DNA of 64,000 nt from SHWC01 sp050173345 (GCA_050173345.1 JBFXKW010000005.1:124001-188000), one strand, 5' to 3'; numbered from the stretch's first letter, positions 43,312-53,500 are shown. Program-made: numbers and translations. The notes: generated by a model not told the origin, from the letters alone.

Positions 43312-43763
43312 GCACGGTCTATATGCTCGATACCGATATCTGCTCCTTCATCATGCGCGAACGGCCACCCGCCCTCCTGCAACGCCTGCAAGCGGCGGTG
43401 GAGCAGCAGAGCGGTATCGTGATCTCGGTGATCACCTACTACGAGATGCTGCTCGGGACCATCGGCCGCAACGCCTCGCCCCGCCATGCGGCGCTGGTCG
43501 ATGCTTTCGTGGCACGCCTTTCCGCCATCCTGCCCTGGGAGCGGGTTGCCGCGGAGGAAGCCATGCGCATCCGCAAGGACCTGGCGGCGAAGGGCGCGCC
43601 CATCGGCGGCAACGACACGATGATCGCCGGCCATGCGCTCGCTGCCGACTGCGTGCTGGTCACCAACAACCTGCGCGAGTTCGCCCGGGTGAAGGGGTTG
43701 CGCGTGGAGGATTGGGGGGGAAATCCGCAGGATCGTGACGATTTCCGAGAGCAGGTGCCTTGA
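43308..43763 (+). CDS. vapC: VapC-type PIN-domain toxin
   Basis: A 151-residue PIN ribonuclease. The acidic residues are visible: MLDTDICSFI (first Asp), TYYEMLLGT (Glu) and GGNDTMIAGHALAADC (Asp), and TNNLREFARVKGLRVEDW at the end. VapC toxins cleave tRNA or rRNA. It starts inside the antitoxin stop. A second PIN toxin lies 380 bases downstream. Confidence 0.93.
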   Translation: MSTVYMLDTDICSFIMRERPPALLQRLQAAVEQQSGIVISVITYYEMLLGTIGRNASPRHAALVDAFVARLSAILPWERVAAEEAMRIRKDLAAKGAPIGGNDTMIAGHALAADCVLVTNNLREFARVKGLRVEDWGGNPQDRDDFREQVP

Positions 43764-43845
43764 TAAGGCATCCTTCCCACCGCAACCGGACACATGCGAG
43801 GCAGGAAGTATGTGCGGCTGCCCTTCGTGACGGCTGTGGAAGAAC

Positions 43846-43882
43846 TTGCGATGTATGCAATCATTGATTAAAGTGATTGCAT
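43846..43882 (+). promoter_or_regulatory. promoter and palindromic operator of the fitAB-like operon
   Basis: TTGCGA (43846-43851) and TAAAGT (43869-43874) are 17 bases apart. ATGCAATCA (43855-43863) and TGATTGCAT (43874-43882) form a perfect 9-bp inverted repeat with a 10-base spacer, overlapping the promoter. The sequence differs from the vapBC operator. The following AGAGG (43889-43893 region) serves the TTG start at 43902. Confidence 0.7.
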
Positions 43883-43901
43883 TGATGACAGAGGTTCCCC
43901 C

Positions 43902-44150
43902 TTGGCCAGCATCACGATTCGTAACCTCGAAGAACCGCTGAAGGCGCGGCTGCGCATTCGGGCTGCAGGGCACGGCCGCTCGATGGAAGAGGAGGCTCGC
44001 GACATTCTGCGCACGGCTCTCAGCCAGGAACCGGTGCGGCCGACGAACCTCGCGGCGGCAATCCGCGCGCGCTTCGCACCCTTGGGCGGCGTGGACCTGC
44101 CGGAGGTGCCGCGCGAACCGATGCGGGAGCCGCCGGACTTCGGCGGATGA
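43902..44150 (+). CDS. fitA: FitA-type ribbon-helix-helix antitoxin
   Basis: An 82-residue antitoxin with a TTG start (43902). ASITIRNLEEPLKARLRIRA and AGHGRSMEEEARDILRTAL are the FitA ribbon-helix-helix domain, followed by a Pro-rich toxin-binding tail. The protein should bind the palindrome upstream. It overlaps the toxin gene by four bases. Confidence 0.9.
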   Translation: MASITIRNLEEPLKARLRIRAAGHGRSMEEEARDILRTALSQEPVRPTNLAAAIRARFAPLGGVDLPEVPREPMREPPDFGG

Positions 44151-44572
44151 TTCTCCTCGATACCAATGTCCTGTCGGAGCTCATGCGGCCGGTGCCTTCG
44201 GCCGCGGTCGAAAGCTGGATGAGCGGCCAGCCGGTCGCTGGCATTTTCATTTCGGCGATTACCGAGGCCGAGTTGCGCTATGGCCTGGCGCTGTTGCCGG
44301 ACGGCCAGCGGCAGAGGCGGCTCGTCGCCCAGGCAGAGGCGATGCTTGCCGAGGATTTTGCGGGCCGCGTCCTGCCCTTCGACAGTCCGGCAGCCGCCGC
44401 GTACGCCCGCATCGCCGCCACCCGGCGGCTCTCCGGGCGCCCGATCGCCCAGGCGGATGCGCAGATCGCGGCAATCGCAGCATCCCGTGGCGCTTCCCTC
44501 GCGACGCGGAATACCGCTGACTTCGTCGACTGCGGGATAGACGTCGTTGACCCTTGGAACGATGGGTCATAG
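44147..44572 (+). CDS. fitB: FitB-type PIN-domain toxin
   Basis: A 141-residue PIN ribonuclease: MILLDTNVLSELMRPVPSA, ISAITEAELRYGLALLPDG (Glu), AQADAQIAAIAASRGASLAT (Asp) and TRNTADFVDCGIDVVDPW. It pairs with the FitA-like antitoxin. The gene ends about 80 bases before the tRNA-Gln gene on the other strand. Confidence 0.92.
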   Translation: MILLDTNVLSELMRPVPSAAVESWMSGQPVAGIFISAITEAELRYGLALLPDGQRQRRLVAQAEAMLAEDFAGRVLPFDSPAAAAYARIAATRRLSGRPIAQADAQIAAIAASRGASLATRNTADFVDCGIDVVDPWNDGS

Positions 44573-44620
44573 CGGCTTGCTTTAGCTGCTCGGCTTTATG
44601 AAGCTCTACAAAAGGCTTGC

Positions 44621-44653
44621 CCAGCCGTAGCTTGCGAAGCAAGCGAAGGCTGG
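44621..44653 (-). terminator. nested hairpin downstream of tRNA-Gln
   Basis: CCAGCC-gta-GCTTGC-gaa-GCAAGC-gaa-GGCTGG forms two 6-bp stems separated by symmetric 3-base bulges. The last TGG is the reverse complement of the tRNA 3' CCA. On the minus strand GCAAGCCTTTTG follows, so this is probably the rho-independent terminator, although the stem incorporates the tRNA CCA end. Confidence 0.6.
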
Positions 44654-44724
44654 TTGGGGCGCCAGGATTCGAACCTGGGGTCACGGGACCAAAACCCGTT
44701 GCCTTACCGCTTGGCCACGCCCCA
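44651..44724 (-). tRNA. tRNA-Gln(TTG), CCA encoded
   Basis: The minus-strand sequence folds as a cloverleaf: acceptor TGGGGCG paired with CGCCCCA, anticodon stem CGGG-TTTTGGT-CCCG with anticodon TTG, T-arm with GGTTCGAATCC, discriminator A and an encoded CCA. Length 74 with CCA. It is one base before the PIN toxin region and may be an old integration site. Confidence 0.95.
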
Positions 44725-44763
44725 ACAGGCCGCGGTTTGTCTAACATGGCAGCCGATTGATCG

Positions 44764-45501
44764 CTATGCCAGCGCGTACCAGACGCGGCCGAGCCACTCG
44801 TGCAGCGCCGCCGCGCTCGCGCTCATGCCGCCGCCCGAGGGGATGAAGTCCTTCGCCTCGATGGCGCGCGTGGGCGGCAGGATGGTCGGCGCCGGCACCA
44901 CGGCGAGCCCGGTCTTCTCGAACGCCTCGACCGCGCGGCGCATGTGCTCGGCATGGGTCACCAGATAGATCTTCCTGATCCCGGCCTTGACCAGGATGGC
45001 GTGGCTCAGCTGCGCGTTCTCCTGGGTGTCGACCGAGGCCGATTCGATCCACGCCACCGGCACGCCGAACTCGTTCTCGAGCGCCTGCTTCATCAGGCTG
45101 GCCTCGGGCACACCCTCCGAATCTGGGTCGCCGCCCGAGACCAGGAGCGGCCGGCCGGTCTTGCGGTGCAGCCAGGCGCCGTAGCGCACCCGCTCGAGCC
45201 CGGCGCCCCGGATGGTGTCGCCGCCGAACTCGGGCGCCTTCCGATAGCGCCCGGCGCCGAGGATGACGATGGCGCCGACATCGTCCTCGAAGCGCTCGGG
45301 CGCAAGCGCGGGCGCAACGACGAGCGGCGCCGCGATGGCGCGCGCCACCGCCGGCGTCGACAGCGCATAGAGGACGATCAGCGCAAGCACGCAGAGGAAC
45401 GCGCCGAAGCGCACGCGGAGGAGCAGGAGCAGAAGGCCGGCGCCGCCGAGGATGAAGAGGCTGGTCGGCGGCAGCACGATGATCTCGATAAACTCCTTCA
45501 T
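44764..45501 (-). CDS. DUF218 (YdcF/ElyC-like) membrane protein
   Basis: A 245-residue protein with two N-terminal helices (FIEIIVLPPTSLFILGGAGL and FGAFLCVLALIVLYALSTP) and a DUF218 domain: DVGAIVILGAGRYRKAPEFG, LLVSGGDPDSEGVPEASLMK, ESASVDTQENAQLSHAIL and YLVTHAEHMRRAVEAFEKTG. ElyC is linked to envelope biogenesis in E. coli. The start overlaps the upstream TPR-GT9 gene stop (ATGA), so the two are coupled. Confidence 0.92.
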   Translation of the reverse strand: MKEFIEIIVLPPTSLFILGGAGLLLLLLRVRFGAFLCVLALIVLYALSTPAVARAIAAPLVVAPALAPERFEDDVGAIVILGAGRYRKAPEFGGDTIRGAGLERVRYGAWLHRKTGRPLLVSGGDPDSEGVPEASLMKQALENEFGVPVAWIESASVDTQENAQLSHAILVKAGIRKIYLVTHAEHMRRAVEAFEKTGLAVVPAPTILPPTRAIEAKDFIPSGGGMSASAAALHEWLGRVWYALA

Positions 45502-48500
45502 GCGCCGCGCGCCGCGCGTTCGGCGAGTGCGCCGGCGACCCGCTCGATGACGGGCGGCCATTCGCCGATCGCCTTCTGGCGGAACAGCCGCCCGCTCGGG
45601 TACCAGGGGCTGTCCTCCCGCTCCAAGAGCCAGCGCCAGTCCGGCACGAAGGGCAAGAGCAGGAAGAACGGCCGCGCCAGCGCGCCGGCCAAGTGCATCA
45701 CCGCAGTGTCGACGCCGATCACGAGGTCGAGCGCGGCGACGAGCGGGGCGGTATCGGCGAAGTCGTCGAGCTCGGCGGTCCAGTCCTCGATCGCGCCGAG
45801 CCCGCGCAGCACGTCGAGATCGCCTCCGCGCGGCTCCTTCTGGAGGCTGACCATGCGCACGCCGTCGATGGCGAAGAGCGGCTTCAGGAGCGCCGGCTCG
45901 ATCGAACGGTTGTGGTCGTTCTTGTGCTTCGGGTTGCCGCGCCAGACCAGGCCGACATTGAGCCTGCCGCTGCCGAGCCGCGCCTTGAAGCGCGCGACGT
46001 CCTCGGCCGGCGCCGGCAGGTAGGGCACCTCGGCCGGCACGCTGTCGAGCCTTGTGCCGAAGGCGAACGGCAGGCTGAGGAACGGGATCTGATAGTCGAG
46101 GCCCTTGCGGCTCGGCACCACCTCGACCACCTCGACGTCGGGCAGCATGGCCATCAGCCGGCGCAGCGCCTTGGGCACGCCGATCTTCACCCGCTGGCCG
46201 AAGCCGACCACCTTCGGCACGTAGCGCGCGAACTGGATGGTGTCGCCGAAGCCCTGCTCGGCGTGGATCAGCACGCGCGAGCCGGCCGGCGCGCCGGGCT
46301 TCCAGAGCGGCTGGGGAAACTTGTTCGGCTTGACGCCCGGGCGCTGCCAGCGCCACTCGTGCTCCTCCCAGCCCTCCTCGAAGCGGCCGAGGGTGAGCAG
46401 CGTGAGGCCGAGATTGAAGTGGCCGTCGGCGAGGTCGTGCTTCTTGGCGAGCACGGCGCGATAGCGCGTGATCGCTTCCTCGTATTGCCCGACATCGTAG
46501 AACAGGTTGGCCTGGTTGAGCTCGGCCTGCACGAACTCCGGCCGTATCTCGAGCGCACGCGTATAGGCGGCGTCGGCTTCTTCGATGCGGCCCTGCGCCT
46601 TCAGGAGATTGGCGAGGTTGTTGATCGCCTCGGGGTATTCGGGGCGCAGCGCGATCGCGCGGTCATAGGCCTCGCGCGCCTCGTCGTGGCGCGACAGCGC
46701 GGCGAGCGCGATGCCCATATTGTTCAGGCATTCCGCATAGTCGGGCCTGAGCGCGAGCGCCTTGCGATACTGGACGATGGCGTCTTCCTCGCGCTCGTTC
46801 GCCTTGAGCACGTTGCCGTAGTTCATCAGGAGCTCGGGCGAGTTCGGCAGCAGCTCGATGGCGCGCGCGAGATTCGTCGCCGCCTCGGCGAAGCGCCTGA
46901 GCTCCTTCAGGACGATGCCGAGATTGCCGTAGGCCTCGGCATAGTCCGGCCGGCGCTCGATCGCCTTGCGATAGTCCTCGACTGCCTCCTCGAAGCGGCC
47001 GGCGCCATGCAGCACGTTCGCGCGCGTCAGATAGCTCTGCGCCGCCGTGGGGTCGAGCTCGATGGCGCGGTCGAGCCGGCGCAGCGCCTCGTCGTGGCGG
47101 CCAGCATCCTTGAGCGCGGCGGCGAGCGTGTTGAGCGCGCCGACCGAATCCGGCTTGAGCGCGAGCGACCGCTCGCAGGCGGTGATCGCCGCGTCGGTGC
47201 GGCGCAGCCGGCGCTCGACGATGCCGAGATTGTGCTGCAGGTCGGCGGAGTCCGGCTTGAGCGCGGCGGCGCGCCCGAAGCTCGCCGCCGCCTCCTCGAG
47301 CCGGCCGACCTTCTCGTGCATCGCGCCGAGCGCGTTGTGCGCGTCCGCATCGTTCGGGTCGCTTGCCACGGCGCGCTCGATCAAGCCGCGCGCCGCGGCC
47401 GCATCGCCCTGCTTCAGGCGGATCAGGCCGAGATTGACGAGCGCCGGGGCGTAGCGCGGCGCCTGCTTCAACAGCGCCTCATAGAGCGGCGCGGCATCCG
47501 CGAGGCGCCCCGCCTTCTGATGCACCGTCGCCTGCTTGAACTGCGCGGCGAGCGCCGGCGGCAGGGCGGCGGTCTGCGGCTGCGCCGCCGCAGTCGGGCC
47601 GGCGGCCGTCGGCTTGGACGGCGCGCGCAGCGCCGCCGCGGCGCGCGCGATGACCGCCTCCCAGTCGCCGATCGCGCTTTGACGGAACAGCCGCGCCGTC
47701 GGATACCAGGGCGAATCCTCGCGCTGCATCATCCAACGCCAATCGGGCGCGAAGGGCAGCAGGATCCAGACCGGCTTGCCGAGCGCGCCCGCAAGGTGCG
47801 CGACCGAGGTATCGGCCGCGATGACGAGGTCGAGCGCCTCGATCAGCGCCGCCGTATCGGCGAAGTCGCCGAGCTCGCCGGTCCAATCCTCGATCGGGCC
47901 GAGGCCACGCAGCGTCTCCAGCTCGCCCACGAGCGGCGCCTTCTGCAAGCTGACGAAGCGCGTCCCTTCGACCTGGAGCAGCGGCGCGAGCCGCGCGGGA
48001 TCGAGCGAGCGGTTGCGGTCGTTCTTGTGGTTCGGGTTGCCGCGCCAGGCGAGGCCGATCTTCCTGCCCGCGCCGGCGAGCCGCGCGCGAAAGCCGGCGA
48101 CCGCCTTCTCGTCCGCGCGCAGATAGGGAACCTCGGCCGGGATGGTGTCGAGTCTCGTGCCGAAGGCGCGCGGCAGGCTGAGCAGCGAGATCTGATAGTC
48201 GACGCGCGGCAGCGCCGTCTCGCGCTCGACCAGGAGCGCGTTGCCGAGCCCTTCGAAGAGGCGGCGCAAAGGCGGCCTGATCTCGAACACGACGCGATAG
48301 CCCTCGGCCTCGAGCATGGGCACATAGCGCGCGAACTGGATCGCGTCGCCGAGCCCCTGCTCGACATAGACCAGCACGCTCGAGCCCTTGGGCGCGGCGC
48401 GGCTCCACAGCGGCGCGATGTCGAGCCGCTTCGCAGCCTCCTCGTGGCTCGGCCGGTGCTCGTAGGCCTCCCAGCCGGCCGCGAAGTCGCCGGCGAGCAG

Positions 48501-49805
48501 CAGCGCGTGGGACAGGTTGAACTGCGCGCCGTGCCGCTTCGGGTCGATCGCCACGGCATGCCGGCCGCTGTCGAGCGCGAGGTCGAGCCGGCCGGCCGCG
48601 ATCATGGCCGCGCACAGGTTCTGATGCGCGTCGATGCAGCTCGGGTCGAGCGCGATCGCCTTCCGATAGCAGGCGACCGCCTCGTCCTGGCGCCCTTGCG
48701 CGTTGCGCAGCACGCCGAGATTGGCATGGCTCAGGGCGAAACCGGGGTTGAGTTCGAGCGCGCGGGCGAACGCGGCCTCGGCCTCGTCGAAGCGGCTCGC
48801 GTCCTTCAGCGCGATGCCGAGATTGGACAGCGCCTCGGCGAAGTCGGGCCGGATGTCGAGCGCCCGGCGGTAGCAGCGCAGCGCCTCGTCGAGCTGGCCG
48901 CGGTCCTTGTAGGCGTTGCCGAGGTTGATCAGCGCCTCGGCATGGTCGGGCTTCAGTTCGAGGACGCGGCGATATTGCTCGATGGCGGCATCGAGGTCGC
49001 CGAAGGCTTGCAGCGCGCCGCCGAACGCGAAGCGGGCCTGCACATGATCAGGGTTGAGCGCGAGCGCGGCGCGGTATGCCTCGACCGCCTCCTTGCGCCG
49101 CCCGGCATCGGCGAGCGCATGGGCCCGGCCGAGCGCGGCGTCGATCGAGGCCGGCTTGAGCGCGAGCGCCCGGTCATAGGCGGCGAGCGCCTCGCCGGGC
49201 CGGCCCGCCTGGCGCAGCACGGCACCGAGGCTGGCCTGGCTCTCGGCGTGGTTGGGGCGCAGCCGGACCGCCTCCCGATAGGCCGCGATCGCCTCGTCAA
49301 GGCGGCCCAGATCCTTATACGCGGCGCCGAGATTGAGCCGAATATCGGGCGAGGCCGGCTTGAGCCGCGCCGCCTTGGCGAAGCGCTTCAGCGCCTCCTC
49401 CGGCCGGCCCAGCGCACGCAGCGCGACGCCGAGATTGGCATGCGCATCCGCATAGCCCGGCTCCAGCGCGATCGCCCGCTCATAGTGCGCGATCGCCTCG
49501 TCGGGCCGGCCGAGGCGGCGCAGCAGGATGGCGAGGCTGTTATGGGCGGCGGCATAGTCCGGCTTGATCGCGAGGGCACGCTCGATCAGCGCCAGCGCCT
49601 CGTCGGTGCGGCCCGACTGGGCGCAGATCACGCCGAGATTGTGCAGCGCCTCGGGCTGGTCGGGCCCGGCGGCCAGCACCTCGCGGTAGAGGGGCTCGGC
49701 CGCGGCAGCGGCGCCCCTGGCGTGCAGCGCGGTCGCCTCGCCGAGGCGCGCCGTCAGGTCGCGCCTCGCCTTCGCCGCAGCCCGCTTCGGTTCGTTGCTT
49801 GCCAT
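45498..49805 (-). CDS. giant TPR protein with two TPR plus GT9-like modules
   Basis: A ~1435-residue protein (start ATG 49805). TPR block A spans about residues 20-450 and is followed by a GT9-like glycosyltransferase domain at about 470-725 (YVEQGLGDAIQFARYVPML, GLAWRGNPNHKNDRNRSLD, LVIAADTSVAHLAGALGKPV). TPR block B at about 755-1155 is followed by a second GT9-like domain at about 1165-1430 (DTAVMHLAGALARPFFLLLP). The HLAGAL motif and GxGD-like QGFGD match ADP-heptose-type GT9 enzymes. No signal peptide is seen. TPRs probably present a protein or carrier. It lies upstream of DUF218, and a second such protein is encoded at 50517. Acceptor unknown. Confidence 0.88.
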   Translation of the reverse strand: MASNEPKRAAAKARRDLTARLGEATALHARGAAAAAEPLYREVLAAGPDQPEALHNLGVICAQSGRTDEALALIERALAIKPDYAAAHNSLAILLRRLGRPDEAIAHYERAIALEPGYADAHANLGVALRALGRPEEALKRFAKAARLKPASPDIRLNLGAAYKDLGRLDEAIAAYREAVRLRPNHAESQASLGAVLRQAGRPGEALAAYDRALALKPASIDAALGRAHALADAGRRKEAVEAYRAALALNPDHVQARFAFGGALQAFGDLDAAIEQYRRVLELKPDHAEALINLGNAYKDRGQLDEALRCYRRALDIRPDFAEALSNLGIALKDASRFDEAEAAFARALELNPGFALSHANLGVLRNAQGRQDEAVACYRKAIALDPSCIDAHQNLCAAMIAAGRLDLALDSGRHAVAIDPKRHGAQFNLSHALLLAGDFAAGWEAYEHRPSHEEAAKRLDIAPLWSRAAPKGSSVLVYVEQGLGDAIQFARYVPMLEAEGYRVVFEIRPPLRRLFEGLGNALLVERETALPRVDYQISLLSLPRAFGTRLDTIPAEVPYLRADEKAVAGFRARLAGAGRKIGLAWRGNPNHKNDRNRSLDPARLAPLLQVEGTRFVSLQKAPLVGELETLRGLGPIEDWTGELGDFADTAALIEALDLVIAADTSVAHLAGALGKPVWILLPFAPDWRWMMQREDSPWYPTARLFRQSAIGDWEAVIARAAAALRAPSKPTAAGPTAAAQPQTAALPPALAAQFKQATVHQKAGRLADAAPLYEALLKQAPRYAPALVNLGLIRLKQGDAAAARGLIERAVASDPNDADAHNALGAMHEKVGRLEEAAASFGRAAALKPDSADLQHNLGIVERRLRRTDAAITACERSLALKPDSVGALNTLAAALKDAGRHDEALRRLDRAIELDPTAAQSYLTRANVLHGAGRFEEAVEDYRKAIERRPDYAEAYGNLGIVLKELRRFAEAATNLARAIELLPNSPELLMNYGNVLKANEREEDAIVQYRKALALRPDYAECLNNMGIALAALSRHDEAREAYDRAIALRPEYPEAINNLANLLKAQGRIEEADAAYTRALEIRPEFVQAELNQANLFYDVGQYEEAITRYRAVLAKKHDLADGHFNLGLTLLTLGRFEEGWEEHEWRWQRPGVKPNKFPQPLWKPGAPAGSRVLIHAEQGFGDTIQFARYVPKVVGFGQRVKIGVPKALRRLMAMLPDVEVVEVVPSRKGLDYQIPFLSLPFAFGTRLDSVPAEVPYLPAPAEDVARFKARLGSGRLNVGLVWRGNPKHKNDHNRSIEPALLKPLFAIDGVRMVSLQKEPRGGDLDVLRGLGAIEDWTAELDDFADTAPLVAALDLVIGVDTAVMHLAGALARPFFLLLPFVPDWRWLLEREDSPWYPSGRLFRQKAIGEWPPVIERVAGALAERAARGA

Positions 49806-50105
49806 GCCGTTCGCGCCTGTCCAACTCCAGCTTTCGCGCACAGGCCGCTGCAACGGGCGGCCGGCGCGCGGATTTTGGCCGAATTTCGCTAAGAAATCTT
49901 CCGCCCATCCGGGGTTTCAAGCCTCGACCGAACCGGACGCGCCGCGCCCGACGCCGCTTGACGTGTAGAGGACGATCCAGGATGGTCCGCCGTCTTCGAG
50001 GCGGGCCCCGACGCGATCATCGCCCGCGGACATGCCCGCCGCTCCCCCGGTCAGGGCCGCTCTGCCATCGCCTCTCACGCATCACCGTACGAAAAGGAAC
50101 ATGCC
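49806..50105. other. 300-base gap without a gene
   Basis: The gap lies between the divergent TPR-GT9 gene and the small secreted protein gene. A TTGACG (49958-49963) with a poor -10 17 bases on is the only promoter-like pair seen on the plus strand, and AAAAGGAACATG precedes the start at 50106. No repeat or RNA was recognised. Confidence 0.45.
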
Positions 50106-50513
50106 ATGCAACTCGTAGGACGAACCCTGATGATCGCGGCCCTGGCCCTGCTCGCTTCGACCCTGGCGGCCTGGGGTGCGTCGCGCGGCCCTGATGCCGT
50201 CATGGAAGAGGTGATCGAAACGATCAACGAACAGGCCGACGTGCTGGACGGCATCAGGACGCCCGAGGACGTCGAGGCATCCAAAGACGAGGTGCAGCGG
50301 CTCGTCAGGACGATGAGAGAACTCACGCTCGAGCTCGAGACGCACAAGGACGCGCTCGAGAACGACGAGTCGTTGAGGGAGAGATTCAGCGACCCGCTCG
50401 ACGCGGCACAGGGACGCCGGCAGCAGGCTGTCAACGGCATCGAGGAGCGCCTCGACGATGCCGCGAAGGAAAGGCTCTTCAAGCTGATGGAAGAAGCCGC
50501 GTCCGCCGAGTAG
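50106..50513 (+). CDS. small secreted helical protein
   Basis: A 135-residue protein with a signal peptide (QLVGRTLMIAALALLASTLA, probable cleavage after AAWG) and a mature part that is almost all helix: GPDAVMEEVIETINEQADVL, IRTPEDVEASKDEVQRLVRT, LTLELETHKDALENDESLRE. Charged heptads suggest a coiled coil. A purine-rich AAGGAAC precedes the start. It sits alone between two TPR-GT9 genes, convergent with the second (4 bases apart). No family was recognised; the role is unknown. Confidence 0.65.
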   Translation: MQLVGRTLMIAALALLASTLAAWGASRGPDAVMEEVIETINEQADVLDGIRTPEDVEASKDEVQRLVRTMRELTLELETHKDALENDESLRERFSDPLDAAQGRRQQAVNGIEERLDDAAKERLFKLMEEAASAE

Positions 50514-50516
50514 CGC

Positions 50517-53500
50517 TTAGACGCTCATTCCCCCGAGCGCGGCGGCGGCCCGCGCGACGGCACCCGCCCAGTCGCCCGGCCCGGCCTGGCGGAACAGCCG
50601 TGCGGTCGGATACCACGGGCTGTCGTCCCGGCCGCTCAGCCAGCGCCAGTCGGCGGCATAGGGCAAGAGAACCCAGAGGGGCTTGCCGAGCGCGCCGGCG
50701 AGGTGGGCGACCGCCGTATCGACCGCGATGACGAGGTCGAGCGCCTCGATCAGCGCCGCGGTGTCGGCGAGGTCGCCGAGCTCGGCGGTCCAGTCCTCGA
50801 TCGGGCCGAAGCGGCGCAGCGTTTCGAGATCGCCGGCGCGCGGCTCCTTCTGGAGGCTCGCCAGGCGCACGCCCGGAACCTCGAACAGGGGTTTCAGCAG
50901 CGTCGGGTGGATCGAGCGGGCGAAATCGTTGCGGTGGCCGGCGCTGCCGCGCCAGGCGAGACCGACCCTGCGTCCGCCGCCGCCATCGAGACGGGCACGC
51001 CAAGCGGAAGCGGCGGCGGGCGGCGCCTTGAGATAGGGCACCTTGGCAGGCAGCTTGTCGAGCTCGATGCCGAGCGCATGCGGCAGGCTGAGCAGCGCGA
51101 TCTGCTGCTGCACCGGCGGCAGCGCCGCGCCGCGCGTAACGACCTCGACCATGTCGAGGCCCGCCATCAGGCGGCGCAGCGGCTCCCGCACTTCGAGCAC
51201 GACGCGATGGCCATGCGCGGCCAGCAGCGGCAGGAAGCGCGCGAACTGGATGACGTCGCCGAGGCCCTGCTCGGTGTGGACCAGCACGCTGGTGCCGGGC
51301 CTGAGCCCGGCTTGCCATTTCGGCGCGAGCGCGGCACGGCTCGCGGCATGAGACTCGCGGGCGCGGTGCTCGTAGAGCTTCCAGCCCTCGGCATAGCGGC
51401 CGGCGCTCAGGAGCGCGATCGAGAGGTTGAACAGGCGGATATCGAGCGCCGGGTCGAGCGCGACCGCCTTCCTGCCCTCGGCGATGGCTTCCTCGATGCG
51501 CCCGGAGGCGAGCAGCGCGCCGCACAGGTTCTGGTGCGCCTCGCCATTGCCGGGCGCGAGCGAGACCGCGCGCTCGTGGAGCCTGACCGCCTCGTCGAGC
51601 CGGCCGGCTTCGAGCCGCAGCCGGCCGAGATGGAGCAGCGCCGCCACGTCGTCGGGCCGCCGCGCCAGCACGCGCTCGAAGGCGGCCGCCGCCTCGTCGC
51701 GCCGTCCCAGGCCGCGCAGCAGGTCGCCGAGCGAGAGCAGCGCCTCGAAATAGTCGGGGCGCACCTCGACGGCGCGGCGATAGGCCTCGACCGCCTCGCC
51801 GACGCGGCCGAGCTTGCGCAGCACGATGGCGTGGTTGACGTGATACTCGGCGATCGCGGGCCTGAGCGCGGCGGCGCGCGCGAAGCAGGCGAGCGCGGCC
51901 TCGCGCTTGCCAAGCCGCTCGCACAGGGCGCCGAGCGCGTTGTGCGCCGTGGCGTCCTCGGGGTCGAGCGCGAGCGCCTGCTCGATCAGCGCCGCGGCCT
52001 CGGCGAGCTCGCCGCGGCCGAGGCAGGCGATGCCGCGCGACAGCAGGGAGGACGCGCTCTCGGCGGGTGCGGGCAGCGCCTCGACCATGCGGCCGATCAC
52101 GCCGGCCCAGTCGCCGTCGGTCGCTTGGCGGAACAGCCGCGCGGTCGGGTACCACGGGCTGTCCTCGCGACCGAGCAGCCAGCGCCAGTCAGGCAGGCGC
52201 GGCAGCATGACCCAGACCGGCCGCGCCAGCGCGCCGGCGAGATGGGCGACCGCGGTATCGACCGTGACGACGAGATCGAGCGCCGCGATCAGCGCCGCCG
52301 TGTCGGCGAAGTCGCCGAGCTCGGCGGTCCAGTCCTCGACCGGACCGAAGCGCCGCAGCGTTTCGAGATCGCCGGGCGCCGGCTCCTTCTGCAGGCTGAC
52401 CACGCGAACGCCCGGCCGTTGCAGCAGGGGCGCGAGCAGCGCCGGGTCGAGCGAGCGCACGGCATCGCCGGCCTTCGCAGGATTGCCGCGCCAGGCGAGG
52501 CCGAGCTTGAGGCCGGGGCCTTCGAGCCGTGCCTTGAAGCGCGCCACGGCGTCAGGCGCCGCGCCCAGATAGGGCACCTCGGCCGGGATGCTGTCGAGCC
52601 GCGTGCCGAAGCCGTGCGGCAGGCTCATCAGCGGGCAGTGCGAGCCGGCATAGCCGCCCTCCTTCAGCTCGGTCACGACCTCGACGCCCTCCATCCGGCC
52701 GAACAGGCGCAGCAACGGCGGGCGGACGCGCAGCGTCACCTCGTGGCCGCGCGCGGCCAGCAGCGGCACGTAGCGGACGAACTGGATGGCATCGCCGAAG
52801 CCCTGCTCGGCATGCACGATGACCGGCGTGCCGGGCTTCGCGTTCAAATCCCATTGCGGCCCGGCGAAGCCGTGCGCACCCATCTCCTTCAGCCGCCAGC
52901 GCCATTCGTATTCGGCGAAGCCCTCGTCGAGCCGGCCGAGCAGGAGCAGCATGTGCGACAGGTTCCAGTGCGCCGCGACATGGTCGGGCTTGAGCCGGAT
53001 CGCCTCGCGATAGCATGTAATCGCCGCCTCGGGCTCGCCGCGGTCCTTGAGCGCGTTGCCGAGGTTGTAATGCGTCTCGGCCAGGGTCGGATCGAGGGCG
53101 AGCGAGCGGCGCAGCAGGGCCTCCGCCTCCTCGATGCGGCCGTCATCGCGCAGCACGCTGCCGAGATTGCAGGCCGCCTCGGCATAGTTCGGATCGAGCG
53201 CGAGCGCCTCGCGATAGGCGGCCTCGGCCTCCTTGCGCCGGTCGAGGTCGCGCAGCGCGTTGCCAAGGTTGAGCCGGGCGGACGCGGACTCAGGCAACAG
53301 CGCGACCGCGCGGCGCAGCGGCGCGACCGCCTCCTCGTTGCGGCCGAGCGCACGCAGCGCGAGGCCGAGATTGCCGAGCGCCCCGGCATGGTCGGGCTCG
53401 AGCTCGAGCGCCTGGCGATAGCGCGCGACCGCCTCCTCCAGCCGGCCGAGCCGGCGCAGCGCGATGCCGAGCGTGTTGAGCGCCGGCACGTAGTCGGGGC

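Noticed and set aside
45693..49892. A 1399-codon plus-strand open frame opposite the first TPR-GT9 gene
   Set aside because: Composition and repeat period mirror the TPR gene; no recognisable protein features.
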